A stretch of DNA of 6,357 nt. Source: Bacillota bacterium. Its GTDB lineage: Bacteria; Bacillota; Dethiobacteria; SKNC01. The notes under the pieces are model-generated. The model was not told the DNA's origin. It saw only the letters and a list, made by a program, of their open reading frames with translations, and did not search any database. Location: positions 1 to 6,357 of the forward strand of contig SKLX01000136.1 of the NCBI GenBank assembly GCA_007121375.1, given 5' to 3'. Position numbers and translations under genes: made by a program. Every line of letters starts with the position of its first letter. Positions within the stretch are counted from its first letter, which is position 1. Positions 1 to 5,586 of the stretch are shown here, in pieces.

Positions 1-687
1 ATTCACCAGCCCCCTGTCCAGGTTCATTATATCCTCCACCCGGTATTCTTTTATAAGGCTGGTAAGCTTTTGGTCGAATTCCTTGCCCGCCTCATGATAG
101 CCGGCGGGGGCTCCGGGTATCAAGCAGTGGGACAAATCTCCGCTGGCCAGTACAGCCACCTTCCTGTTCCTGGCAAAGGCTGCTTTTTGTATAGCCTTTC
201 CCAGGGAATATAAATCGGAATAGCTTAAAAGTCCCATGGTAATATGGACAAAGGATCTTTCCACACCCGCTTCCTTTAAATAGTACATGGGCACCAGGGC
301 ACCATGATCCAGGTCCTTAGAAAGGTCGTATTTTTTTGACTCCTCTTCATCCATGATAAAAACAGGTAAATCCATTTGCCTGGCTTCTGCCAGTATAGAT
401 GTCATAAGTCCCTCATCATTAGGCACTTCCAATGCCACCTCAGGCACCCCAAATCGAGCCATGGATCCCTTAAGCTTTTCTCCTCCAAGAAAAGCCACCG
501 CATTTCTAAATACAGGTCCATGGGGGCTTATGACCACAATCGTATCCGGTTGGGCCTTTTTAACCTCTTGAGCCAGAGTCTTCATGGCTTCCACCGTTTT
601 TTCCACCTTTTTTATTTCTCCCCGGCCTATGTCAGGGATAATTAGGGGGGGATGGGGTGTTATACCGGCCATTACTATGCTATTCAC
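1..687 (-). CDS. amrB: Memo-like AmmeMemoRadiSam system protein B, N-terminal part (class III extradiol dioxygenase fold); runs off the left edge
   Basis: The reading frame is open from a GTG at 687 to the window edge, giving 229 residues with no stop. GTG is chosen because a GAGGAGGG Shine-Dalgarno lies just upstream and the family's N-terminus begins exactly there. Visible motifs are GITPHPP (His12), ISPHGP (His56), LDHG (Asp127-His128) and ASGDLSH (Asp184, His187). These are the conserved blocks of the Memo/LigB-like family, in which such His/Asp residues line a metal pocket. The family is named for its co-occurrence with an AMMECR1-domain protein (A) and a radical SAM protein. The chemistry of the bacterial system is not established, so no substrate is assigned. 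Many clostridial versions carry an AMMECR1 domain after the Memo domain; that would lie beyond the left edge. The gene follows cwlD on the same strand after a 141-bp gap that contains a promoter-like sequence. Family assignment is secure; the exact cellular role is unknown. Confidence 0.88.
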   Translation of the reverse strand, partial: MNSIVMAGITPHPPLIIPDIGRGEIKKVEKTVEAMKTLAQEVKKAQPDTIVVISPHGPVFRNAVAFLGGEKLKGSMARFGVPEVALEVPNDEGLMTSILAEARQMDLPVFIMDEEESKKYDLSKDLDHGALVPMYYLKEAGVERSFVHITMGLLSYSDLYSLGKAIQKAAFARNRKVAVLASGDLSHCLIPGAPAGYHEAGKEFDQKLTSLIKEYRVEDIMNLDRGLVN

Positions 688-740
688 ATAATCCCTCCTC
701 AAAGAAGCTTGTATACTTTTTAACTGCAAACTTTTATCAA

Positions 741-769
741 ATAATACTATATATGCCTTTAAAAATCAA
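741..769 (-). promoter_or_regulatory. Predicted sigma-A promoter of the Memo-like gene
   Basis: On the minus strand a TTGATT -35 element (769-764) and a TATTAT -10 element (746-741) are separated by exactly 17 bp. They match the consensus at 4/6 and 5/6 positions. Transcription would start near 734, leaving about 47 nt of leader with a GAGGAGGG ribosome binding site before the GTG at 687. This implies the gene can be expressed independently of cwlD. No clear intrinsic terminator is seen between cwlD and this promoter, so read-through is also possible. The 688-828 gap shows no credible small ORF. Confidence 0.55.
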
Positions 770-828
770 CACCAGACATTTTTCTTTAATATACCTTAAA
801 TATTTCCCTTTTCCTCCACAGGCAGCCC

Positions 829-1542
829 TTAATATTCCTGTAAGTAATTTATAACTCCGCCATAAATGGCCCAGGCAACCTTTTCCCGGTAGCCGGGAGT
901 TTTTAAGAGGGAGGCCTCCCGGGGATTGGATAAAAAACCCACTTCCACAATTACTCCAGGAGCTGAAGATTGAGCTAGCAAAAAATAATTTCCCCCCTTA
1001 ACCTGCCGGTCTGTGTTTTGTAGAACTCTAATTAGTTCGCCTTGAATAAGTTCTGCCAGCATCCTTCCATCCTCCCTCCCCGCCTGGAAAAAAGTCTGGG
1101 CCCCGGCCCACCTGCTGGAAGGAATGGCATTACAGTGAATGCTTAGTAAAATATCTGCCTTTGAGCCCTCTATTATTTCCAAACGCCTTTTCATATCCAT
1201 TCTCTTCTTGGGGCCGGCAATTACTTCCAAAAAGTCTTTATCCCTTTCCCGGGTCATTACCACCTCTGCCCCTCCCTGCTGTAAAAAGTCCCTCAATATT
1301 AAAGCAACCTCCAGGTTTATTTCCTTTTCTTTTATTCCCGAAACCTGCACCCCCGGATCATAACCCCCGTGCCCCGGATCAATAACTATAGTAGTTCCCA
1401 CTAAAGGCATGCTAATAAAAGTAGGTCGGGAGCCTGAATAACAAAAACGCCATACCAGCAATACTGTGATCACAAAAGCCAGGTAAATAGTTAAAATTAA
1501 ATAAACCCTGGACTTAGGCCCCAGGCAAATTACCGTTTTAAT
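829..1542 (-). CDS. cwlD: N-acetylmuramoyl-L-alanine amidase CwlD (spore cortex, Amidase_3 family)
   Basis: This is a zinc-dependent amidase that cleaves the stem peptide from muramic acid. In Bacillus, CwlD acts with the deacetylase PdaA to make the muramic-delta-lactam of spore cortex, the mark recognised by germination lytic enzymes. With the start at 1542 the protein is 237 residues, close to Bacillus CwlD. It has a basic N-terminus, a hydrophobic anchor at about residues 13-33, and then the catalytic domain. Likely zinc ligands are His58 (DPGHGG), Glu72 (in KEKE) and His136 (SIHCNA); the catalytic Glu200 is in VEVGFLSNP. The frame has no ATG, GTG or TTG between the stop at 1558-1560 and GTG at 1473. 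That GTG lacks a Shine-Dalgarno and would cut the anchor in half. The ATT at 1542 lies 7 nt after AGGAGG and gives the full anchor, so it is preferred. The fallback start is 1473 (214 residues). Confidence 0.9.
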   Translation of the reverse strand: MKTVICLGPKSRVYLILTIYLAFVITVLLVWRFCYSGSRPTFISMPLVGTTIVIDPGHGGYDPGVQVSGIKEKEINLEVALILRDFLQQGGAEVVMTRERDKDFLEVIAGPKKRMDMKRRLEIIEGSKADILLSIHCNAIPSSRWAGAQTFFQAGREDGRMLAELIQGELIRVLQNTDRQVKGGNYFLLAQSSAPGVIVEVGFLSNPREASLLKTPGYREKVAWAIYGGVINYLQEY

Positions 1543-1660
1543 GGATACCCCTCCTATTTATGATTATTGCAAACCTGAAAAACCTTTCTTTTATTACTTA
1601 TTTAAAAATTCAATAAAAATTCTCCTTTTCTAAAAAGAATATAAGTAAGGGAGGGTATCC
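1543..1660 (-). promoter_or_regulatory. Candidate structured 5' leader of cwlD that could hide its ribosome binding site
   Basis: Read as minus-strand RNA, the segment 1660-1650 (GGAUACCCUCC) is complementary to 1554-1543 (GGAGGGGUAUCC): 8 bp, one bulged G, then 3 bp. The second arm contains the AGGAGG Shine-Dalgarno (1555-1550) of cwlD and ends at its ATT codon. Nested inside are an 8-bp perfect helix (1648-1641 with 1601-1594) and a hairpin at 1640-1619 with 9 bp, two of them G-U pairs. Those two pairs exist only in the minus-strand transcript. The A/T-rich composition makes short inverted repeats likely by chance, and no convincing promoter upstream of 1660 was found. Regulation by this structure is therefore an inference. 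Confidence 0.35.
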
Positions 1661-1692
1661 TAAAAAGTTTGATCCAGGGTCTAATGATAGCT

Positions 1693-1721
1693 TTTATAAA
1701 TACTTTTAATTGTGATATAAT
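1693..1721 (+). promoter_or_regulatory. Predicted extended -10 promoter of the chromate-transporter pair
   Basis: A perfect TATAAT (1716-1721) is preceded by TG one base upstream (1713-1714), forming an extended -10. A weak -35 (TTTATA, 1693-1698, 4/6) lies 17 bp away. Transcription should begin near 1728, about 33 nt before the ATG at 1761. No clear operator palindrome was recognised around it. Confidence 0.6.
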
Positions 1722-1760
1722 TCAACTTATGAAAAAGTAAATTGAGGGGAAATAGCAAAT

Positions 1761-2378
1761 ATGACAAATAATAATTACTCCCCCGGTAATAACAATAAAA
1801 AAAATAAAAACGAGGAAAAACCCCAGACCAGCTGGGGGATGATCCTGGCCATTTTTTTCATTTTTTTTAAGATAGGGGCCTTCACCTTCGGAGGAGGGCT
1901 GGCCATGCTTCCCATAATAAAAAAGGAGCTGGAAGAAAAAAGAGGTTGGGTTTCTTCCGATGAGTTTTTGGATGTGGTGGCCGTAGCTATGACAGTACCC
2001 GGAGCCATTGTTATAAACACCGCTTCCAATGTAGGATACAGGTTAAAGGGAATACCCGGTGCCCTGGCAGCGGTAGCAGGAGCTTCCCTGCCTTCCTTTA
2101 TGGTAATCCTGGCTATTGCCATGTTCTTTATCCAGTTCCAGGATTACCCCGTGGTTCAAGCAGTACTCCAGGGAATCCGCCCGGCAGTAGCGGCCCTAAT
2201 TGCCGCTGCTATTTATAAGGTTGGTAAGCCCATTTTAACTAATGTAAAGAGTTTAGTTTTTGTTATTATTTTTCTTATTTTCTCCCTGGTCCTGGACCTG
2301 CATCCCATACTGATTATTATCATGGGTGCCCTGGCAGGCCTGGCCTTTTACCGTAACCCCGGGGAGGAAAAAAACTAA
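1761..2378 (+). CDS. Chromate transporter (CHR family), first half-size subunit
   Basis: This is a 205-residue membrane protein of the short-chain CHR family. Members carry a single CHR domain and usually work as a pair encoded by adjacent genes, exporting chromate; in Bacillus subtilis both partners are needed. The family signature is visible as FFKIGAFTFGGGLAMLP (about residues 35-51), followed by the conserved block MTVPGAIVIN, a GIPGALAA turn and several hydrophobic helices to the C-terminus. The conserved proline motif here reads VPGAI rather than the TPGPV seen in the partner, so the two subunits are clearly not interchangeable copies. The first roughly 24 residues form a hydrophilic tail rich in Asn and Lys. 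The ATG at 1761 follows GAGGGGA (1744-1750) at a rather long spacing of 10 nt. The partner begins 7 bp after the stop. Chromate is the family's typical substrate; sulfate or another oxyanion is possible. Confidence 0.88.
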   Translation: MTNNNYSPGNNNKKNKNEEKPQTSWGMILAIFFIFFKIGAFTFGGGLAMLPIIKKELEEKRGWVSSDEFLDVVAVAMTVPGAIVINTASNVGYRLKGIPGALAAVAGASLPSFMVILAIAMFFIQFQDYPVVQAVLQGIRPAVAALIAAAIYKVGKPILTNVKSLVFVIIFLIFSLVLDLHPILIIIMGALAGLAFYRNPGEEKN

Positions 2379-2385
2379 GTAAAGG

Positions 2386-2931
2386 ATGTTTTTTTTGCTG
2401 ATTATAAATGTTTTCATAGCTTTTTTTAAAATAGGCCTTTTTAGTTTTGGGGGAGGTTATGTCATGCTTCCCCTGGTTGAAAAGGATATTGTTAGGGAAG
2501 CCGGATGGATTACTTATACCCAGTTTGTTGATATTGTAGCCATTGCTGAAATGACCCCCGGTCCAGTGGCTATTAACCTGGCCACTTTTGTAGGGTATAC
2601 TATTGGAGGTATCCCCGGGGCCATCGCTTCCACCACGGGAGTTGTCCTTCCTTCCCTGATTATTATAATACTTTTGGCAAAATTTTTGAGGAAATTTTAC
2701 GAAACAGAAACCCTCCAGGCCGTTTTCCGGGGGCTTAGACCTGCCGTTATTGCCCTTATTGGAGTTGCTTTTGTCCTGGTCGCCCGGGTTTCCATTTCCT
2801 TTGAAGATCTTAGAAGTATAGGCATTGCCCTGGTGGCCTTTTTGATATTAACTTTTACTCGGGTCAATCCCCTAGCCGTTATTATTGCCTCAGGGGCAGC
2901 AGGCTTTCTCCTCTATCATGTATTGTTTTAG
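2386..2931 (+). CDS. Chromate transporter (CHR family), second half-size subunit
   Basis: This is a 181-residue integral membrane protein and the second member of the CHR pair. Its FFKIGLFSFGGGYVMLP motif (about residues 13-29) and MTPGPVAINLATFVGY block match the family consensus better than the first subunit. Hydrophobic segments continue to the last residues, with almost no cytoplasmic tail. It presumably assembles with the upstream product, the two halves taking opposite membrane orientations as reported for the Bacillus subtilis pair. Start choice is not clear-cut. The ATG at 2386 directly abuts its only nearby purine-rich stretch (AAAGG, 2381-2385), while an in-frame TTG at 2395 is better spaced from it. 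Translational coupling with the upstream gene, 7 bp away, may make a separate ribosome binding site unnecessary. A hairpin terminator follows the stop within 10 bp. Confidence 0.88.
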   Translation: MFFLLIINVFIAFFKIGLFSFGGGYVMLPLVEKDIVREAGWITYTQFVDIVAIAEMTPGPVAINLATFVGYTIGGIPGAIASTTGVVLPSLIIIILLAKFLRKFYETETLQAVFRGLRPAVIALIGVAFVLVARVSISFEDLRSIGIALVAFLILTFTRVNPLAVIIASGAAGFLLYHVLF

Positions 2932-2938
2932 GGCATAA

Positions 2939-2968
2939 AAAAATACCAGTGATACAACTGGTATTTTT
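2939..2968. terminator. Bidirectional intrinsic terminator between the convergent chromate-transporter and rpsI genes
   Basis: A perfect 12-bp stem (2939-2950 with 2957-2968, core ATACCAGT/ACTGGTAT) closes a 6-nt loop. It is flanked by A-runs on the left and T-runs on the right. The plus-strand transcript therefore ends in a U-tract after the transporter pair, and the minus-strand transcript ends in one after rpsI. The rpsI stop is only 15 bp from the stem. Confidence 0.9.
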
Positions 2969-2983
2969 GTTGCCTTTGTGGCT

Positions 2984-3376
2984 CTATCTTTTTGAAAATT
3001 GAGGAGCTCTTCTGGCCTTCTTGAGCCCGTATTTTTTCCTTTCCGTCATCCTGGGATCCCTGGTTAACAAGCCTGCCTTTTTCAATAAATGTCTCATTTC
3101 ACCATCAGCATCCAAAAGGGCCCTGGCTATACCATGGCGAATCGCTCCTGCCTGACCGGAAAAGCCTCCTCCTTCAACCTTGACTTCCACATCAAACTTA
3201 TCCCCTGTTTTGGTTATCTCCAGGGGCTGCTTTACCATAACTTTTAAGGTTTCCAGGCCAAAATAGTCATCCAAAAGTTTTCCATTTATCATTATCCGGC
3301 CTTCTCCAGGAAGCAACCGAACCCTGGCCACGGAATTCTTCCTTCTGCCGGTACCGCTGTACTGAACCTGCGCCAT
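2984..3376 (-). CDS. rpsI: 30S ribosomal protein S9
   Basis: S9 is a small-subunit head protein whose extended C-terminal tail reaches toward the P-site tRNA. The 130-residue product has the full family length. It shows the typical YSGTGRRKNSVARV N-terminus, the central GGGFSGQAGAIRHGIARAL segment and the basic C-terminus ending in the invariant Ser-Lys-Arg. The ATG at 3376 is preceded on the minus strand by AAAGGAGGAGAG, a near-perfect ribosome binding site. It is the second gene of the rplM-rpsI operon, 55 bp after rplM, and ends at the hairpin terminator. Nothing unusual is seen. Confidence 0.98.
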   Translation of the reverse strand: MAQVQYSGTGRRKNSVARVRLLPGEGRIMINGKLLDDYFGLETLKVMVKQPLEITKTGDKFDVEVKVEGGGFSGQAGAIRHGIARALLDADGEMRHLLKKAGLLTRDPRMTERKKYGLKKARRAPQFSKR

Positions 3377-3431
3377 TTCTCTCCTCCTTTCTGTTTAAGC
3401 TCCAACATCTGTAAATATAATTCCAAATTTA

Positions 3432-3863
3432 TTAAAACTCCCAAATTTCTGGCTGCTGGGCTTCCTGTTTATGCTTATCATCCCTGTATACTCGTAACTT
3501 CTTTAACATGGCCCTGCCCAACCTGTTGCCGGGCAGCATTCCTTTAACCGCCAGGTAAAAAGCTCTTTCAGGTTTTTCTCTCATCAAGGTTTCATAATCA
3601 ACAACCTTAAGGCCACCGGGATATCCCGAATGACGGTAGTGCTTCTTCTGTTTTAATTTTTTCCCGGTTAAAAGGGCTTTTTCAGCATTAATTACTATTA
3701 CATGGTCTCCTGTATCCAAATGGGGTGTAAACTGAGGTTTATGCTTACCCCTTAAAACTCGTGCTACTTCTGTAGCCACTCTGCCCAAAGGTTTACCCGC
3801 TGCATCAATAATATACCATTTTTTTTCTACTTCCTGGGGTTTAGCCATATAAGTAGTTTTCAT
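3432..3863 (-). CDS. rplM: 50S ribosomal protein L13
   Basis: L13 is an early-assembling large-subunit protein that binds 23S rRNA. The 143-residue product has the usual length and the classic Gram-positive N-terminus MKTTYMAKPQEVEKKW. It also carries the LGRVATEVARVLRGKHKP motif, the HVIVINAEK strand, a YRHSGYPGG loop and the GMLPGNRLGR segment near the C-terminus. The ATG at 3863 follows AAAGGAGGG on the minus strand. It is first in the two-gene operon with rpsI and has its own promoter in the 158-bp gap behind truA, so its expression need not depend on the transporter/truA unit. Confidence 0.98.
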   Translation of the reverse strand: MKTTYMAKPQEVEKKWYIIDAAGKPLGRVATEVARVLRGKHKPQFTPHLDTGDHVIVINAEKALLTGKKLKQKKHYRHSGYPGGLKVVDYETLMREKPERAFYLAVKGMLPGNRLGRAMLKKLRVYRDDKHKQEAQQPEIWEF

Positions 3864-3872
3864 CTATTTTAT

Positions 3873-3932
3873 CCCTCCTTTGCCTGCTGCATCTTTCAGG
3901 GCTTTTCAGCTTTTACTTCATTTTTTAACTAC
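3873..3932 (-). promoter_or_regulatory. Possible leader RNA of the rplM-rpsI operon (L13 autoregulation type)
   Basis: The roughly 68-nt predicted leader contains competing helices. GCU-GAAA-AGC (3910-3901) would form a small tetraloop hairpin. GCC(C)UG (3902-3897) can pair with CAGGC (3886-3882) just before the AAAGGAGGG ribosome binding site. GCUG (3910-3907) can alternatively pair with CAGC (3889-3886). L13 leaders that bind the protein are known in Firmicutes, but the consensus could not be matched by eye, so this stays tentative. Confidence 0.28.
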
Positions 3933-3938
3933 AAGGGT

Positions 3939-3968
3939 ATTTTAATATAATTTAACCACAACTGTCAA
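3939..3968 (-). promoter_or_regulatory. Predicted sigma-A promoter of rplM-rpsI
   Basis: On the minus strand a perfect TTGACA -35 (3968-3963) and a TAAAAT -10 (3944-3939, 5/6) are 18 bp apart. The start of transcription would be near 3932, about 68 nt before the rplM ATG. The sequence between this promoter and the truA stop has no recognisable terminator, so truA transcripts may read into the ribosomal operon. Confidence 0.75.
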
Positions 3969-4021
3969 GTTAAGTCCCTTATCTGCCCTGTTTTTTCTTT
4001 CAAAACTTCTCTCTTTTACCC

Positions 4022-4777
4022 CTACCTGTCAACAGGGTAATATACCCTTTCCAGGCAAAGCCCCTTGGCTTTAGCCGTAGGACCTGCTTTACTTCTATCC
4101 TCGGCCTTTATAATCTCCGCCACTTTATCTGGTTCTATCTTCCTTCTGCCAACTTCTAAAAGGGTCCCTACAATTATTCTCACCATGTTGTAAAGAAAGC
4201 CATCGGCCTCTATTAAAAACTTCACCCTTTTTCCTTCTTCTTCCCAATCAGCCCTTATTATTTCCCTTACCCTGTACTTCACCTTGTCCCCTGCAGAGCA
4301 AAAGGAGGTAAAATCATGCCTGCCTATCAAAAAACGAGCTCCCTTTTGCATGGCGGAAACATCCAGGAAAAAAGGGATGTGTACGGCATAATGCCGCCAG
4401 AAAACCGAATGAAATCTCCCCCGGTCCAGGGTATAAGAGTAAACCTTACCCAGAGCATCATGACGGGAATTAAATCCAGGTGAAACAATCTCCCCTTCCT
4501 GTATCCTGATGTCATCAGGGAGAACAGAGTTCAGGGCATAAGGCACTCTATGGGTGGGGATAAGATCGGATGCCTGGTAATTGATTACCTGACCCCGGGC
4601 ATGAACTCCTGTGTCAGTTCTGCTGGCAGCTTTAATTCTTATTTTTTCCCCGTAAATTTTATAAAGGCCTTTTTCTAAAACCTCCTGCACCGTAACGGCA
4701 TTATCTTGAATTTGAAAACCGTGGTAATTGGTACCATCATAGCTTAGGGTAAGCCTGTAATTAAACTTTTGCTCCAC
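4022..4777 (-). CDS. truA: tRNA pseudouridine(38-40) synthase TruA
   Basis: TruA isomerises uridines 38-40 in the anticodon stem-loop of tRNAs. The 251-residue protein is full length. It has the N-terminal SYDGTNYHGFQIQ strand and the catalytic motif SRTDTGVHARGQV with the nucleophile Asp55. The second-half motifs GRHDFTSFCSAG and DGFLYNMVRIIVGTLLEVGRRK close the active site. The start is a GTG at 4777, chosen because AGGAGGT (4790-4784) sits 6 nt upstream on the minus strand. That ribosome binding site overlaps the ecfT stop codon, so translation is probably coupled to ecfT. Position between ecfT and rplM is the standard arrangement in many Bacillota. Confidence 0.97.
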   Translation of the reverse strand: MEQKFNYRLTLSYDGTNYHGFQIQDNAVTVQEVLEKGLYKIYGEKIRIKAASRTDTGVHARGQVINYQASDLIPTHRVPYALNSVLPDDIRIQEGEIVSPGFNSRHDALGKVYSYTLDRGRFHSVFWRHYAVHIPFFLDVSAMQKGARFLIGRHDFTSFCSAGDKVKYRVREIIRADWEEEGKRVKFLIEADGFLYNMVRIIVGTLLEVGRRKIEPDKVAEIIKAEDRSKAGPTAKAKGLCLERVYYPVDR

Positions 4778-4788
4778 CCCGATACCTC

Positions 4789-5586
4789 CTATATACTGCT
4801 GGCAATGACAATAAGACAGGCTAAAAAGAGTACTGCTGCTGCATAAATATCTTTCCTGGATAATTCTAGTTTTTTAAGCCTGGTTCGTCCTTCACCGCCC
4901 CGGTAACACCTGACTTCCATGGCCGTGGCCAGTTCTTCTGCCCGGCGAAAAGCACTTACAAAAAGGGGCACTATGAGGGGAACCAGATTTCTGGCCCTCT
5001 GAAAAAGACTTCCTTCACTAAAATCAGCGCCCCGGGCCAGCTGAGCCTTCATTATTTTTTCGCTCTCCAATATCAGCATGGGAATAAAACGCAGGGATAT
5101 GGTCATCATCATGGCCAGTTCGTGGGCAGGGACTCCAATCCTTTTAAAAGGACTTAAAAGATACTCTATCCCATCGGTTAAGGCAATGGGAGAAGTGGTA
5201 AGGGTTAAAAGAGTGGTGGTTATAACCAATAATACCAGCCTTAAAGTCATGAAAGCCCCGGTATAAAGCCCCTGGGATTCTATGGTTAAAAAACCCACCT
5301 CCAGGAGTACCCTCCCCCCTTTGGTAAAAAGGGCGTGTAAAACAAGGGTAAAACTTATAATTACCAGGACGGGGCGAAGGCTCTTAAATAAATTCTTGAA
5401 AGGAACTTTGCTTATACCTATAGCAAAGGCTGTTAGCCCTGCAGCAAATAAAAAACCGTAAAAGGTCTTTACTATAAAGATGAGGAGTAAATACATGAAA
5501 ATCAAAAGGATTTTCATGCGAGGGTCCAGGCGGTGCAGCAGGGAATCCACGGGATAATACTGTCCTAAAGTAAAATCCTTCAGCAT
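4789..5586 (-). CDS. ecfT: Energy-coupling factor transporter transmembrane protein EcfT
   Basis: EcfT is the membrane scaffold that joins the two ATPases EcfA1 and EcfA2 to interchangeable substrate-binding S components for vitamins and metal ions. The product begins with the typical FTLGQYYPVDSLLHRLDPR and has about five hydrophobic segments (around residues 24-60, 72-87, 108-130 and 246-265 are clearest). It carries the two cytoplasmic coupling-helix motifs, Ala-Arg-Gly at 184-186 and a variant VRCYRG at 225-230, which dock onto the ATPases. The ATG at 5586 is preferred: it overlaps the ecfA2 stop (ATGCTGA), lies 4 nt after GGGGAG and starts where homologues start. An in-frame GTG at 5598 would add four residues but has a poor ribosome binding site. 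The gene ends 11 bp before truA. No S component is encoded in the window, so the substrate cannot be named. Confidence 0.95.
   Translation of the reverse strand: MLKDFTLGQYYPVDSLLHRLDPRMKILLIFMYLLLIFIVKTFYGFLFAAGLTAFAIGISKVPFKNLFKSLRPVLVIISFTLVLHALFTKGGRVLLEVGFLTIESQGLYTGAFMTLRLVLLVITTTLLTLTTSPIALTDGIEYLLSPFKRIGVPAHELAMMMTISLRFIPMLILESEKIMKAQLARGADFSEGSLFQRARNLVPLIVPLFVSAFRRAEELATAMEVRCYRGGEGRTRLKKLELSRKDIYAAAVLFLACLIVIASSI

Noticed and set aside
353..854. Three plus-strand open frames (353-571, 376-645, 657-854)
   Set aside because: The first two lie antisense within the Memo-like gene, whose motifs are unmistakable. The third starts inside it, crosses the promoter-bearing gap and ends in the cwlD 3' end. 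None has a convincing ribosome binding site or recognisable domain.
1139..1385. Two overlapping plus-strand open frames inside cwlD
   Set aside because: Both are antisense to the catalytic domain of CwlD and have low-complexity Ser/Pro-rich translations typical of shadow frames.
1661..1760. Sigma-A or sporulation-sigma promoter for cwlD on the minus strand
   Set aside because: Candidates such as TTGAAT followed 17 bp later by TATTTA match the consensus too weakly, and no sigma-E or sigma-G pair could be aligned convincingly.
1775..2122. Minus-strand 115-residue open frame under the first chromate-transporter gene
   Set aside because: It is the antisense shadow of a clear membrane-transporter gene, with no ribosome binding site and no family resemblance.
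3969..4021. Terminator between truA and the rplM promoter
   Set aside because: The T/A runs here are not preceded by a stable GC-rich stem, so no intrinsic terminator is called.
4327..4515. Minus-strand 62-residue frame inside truA
   Set aside because: It is an alternative frame within TruA coding sequence on the same strand and does not resemble any known protein.
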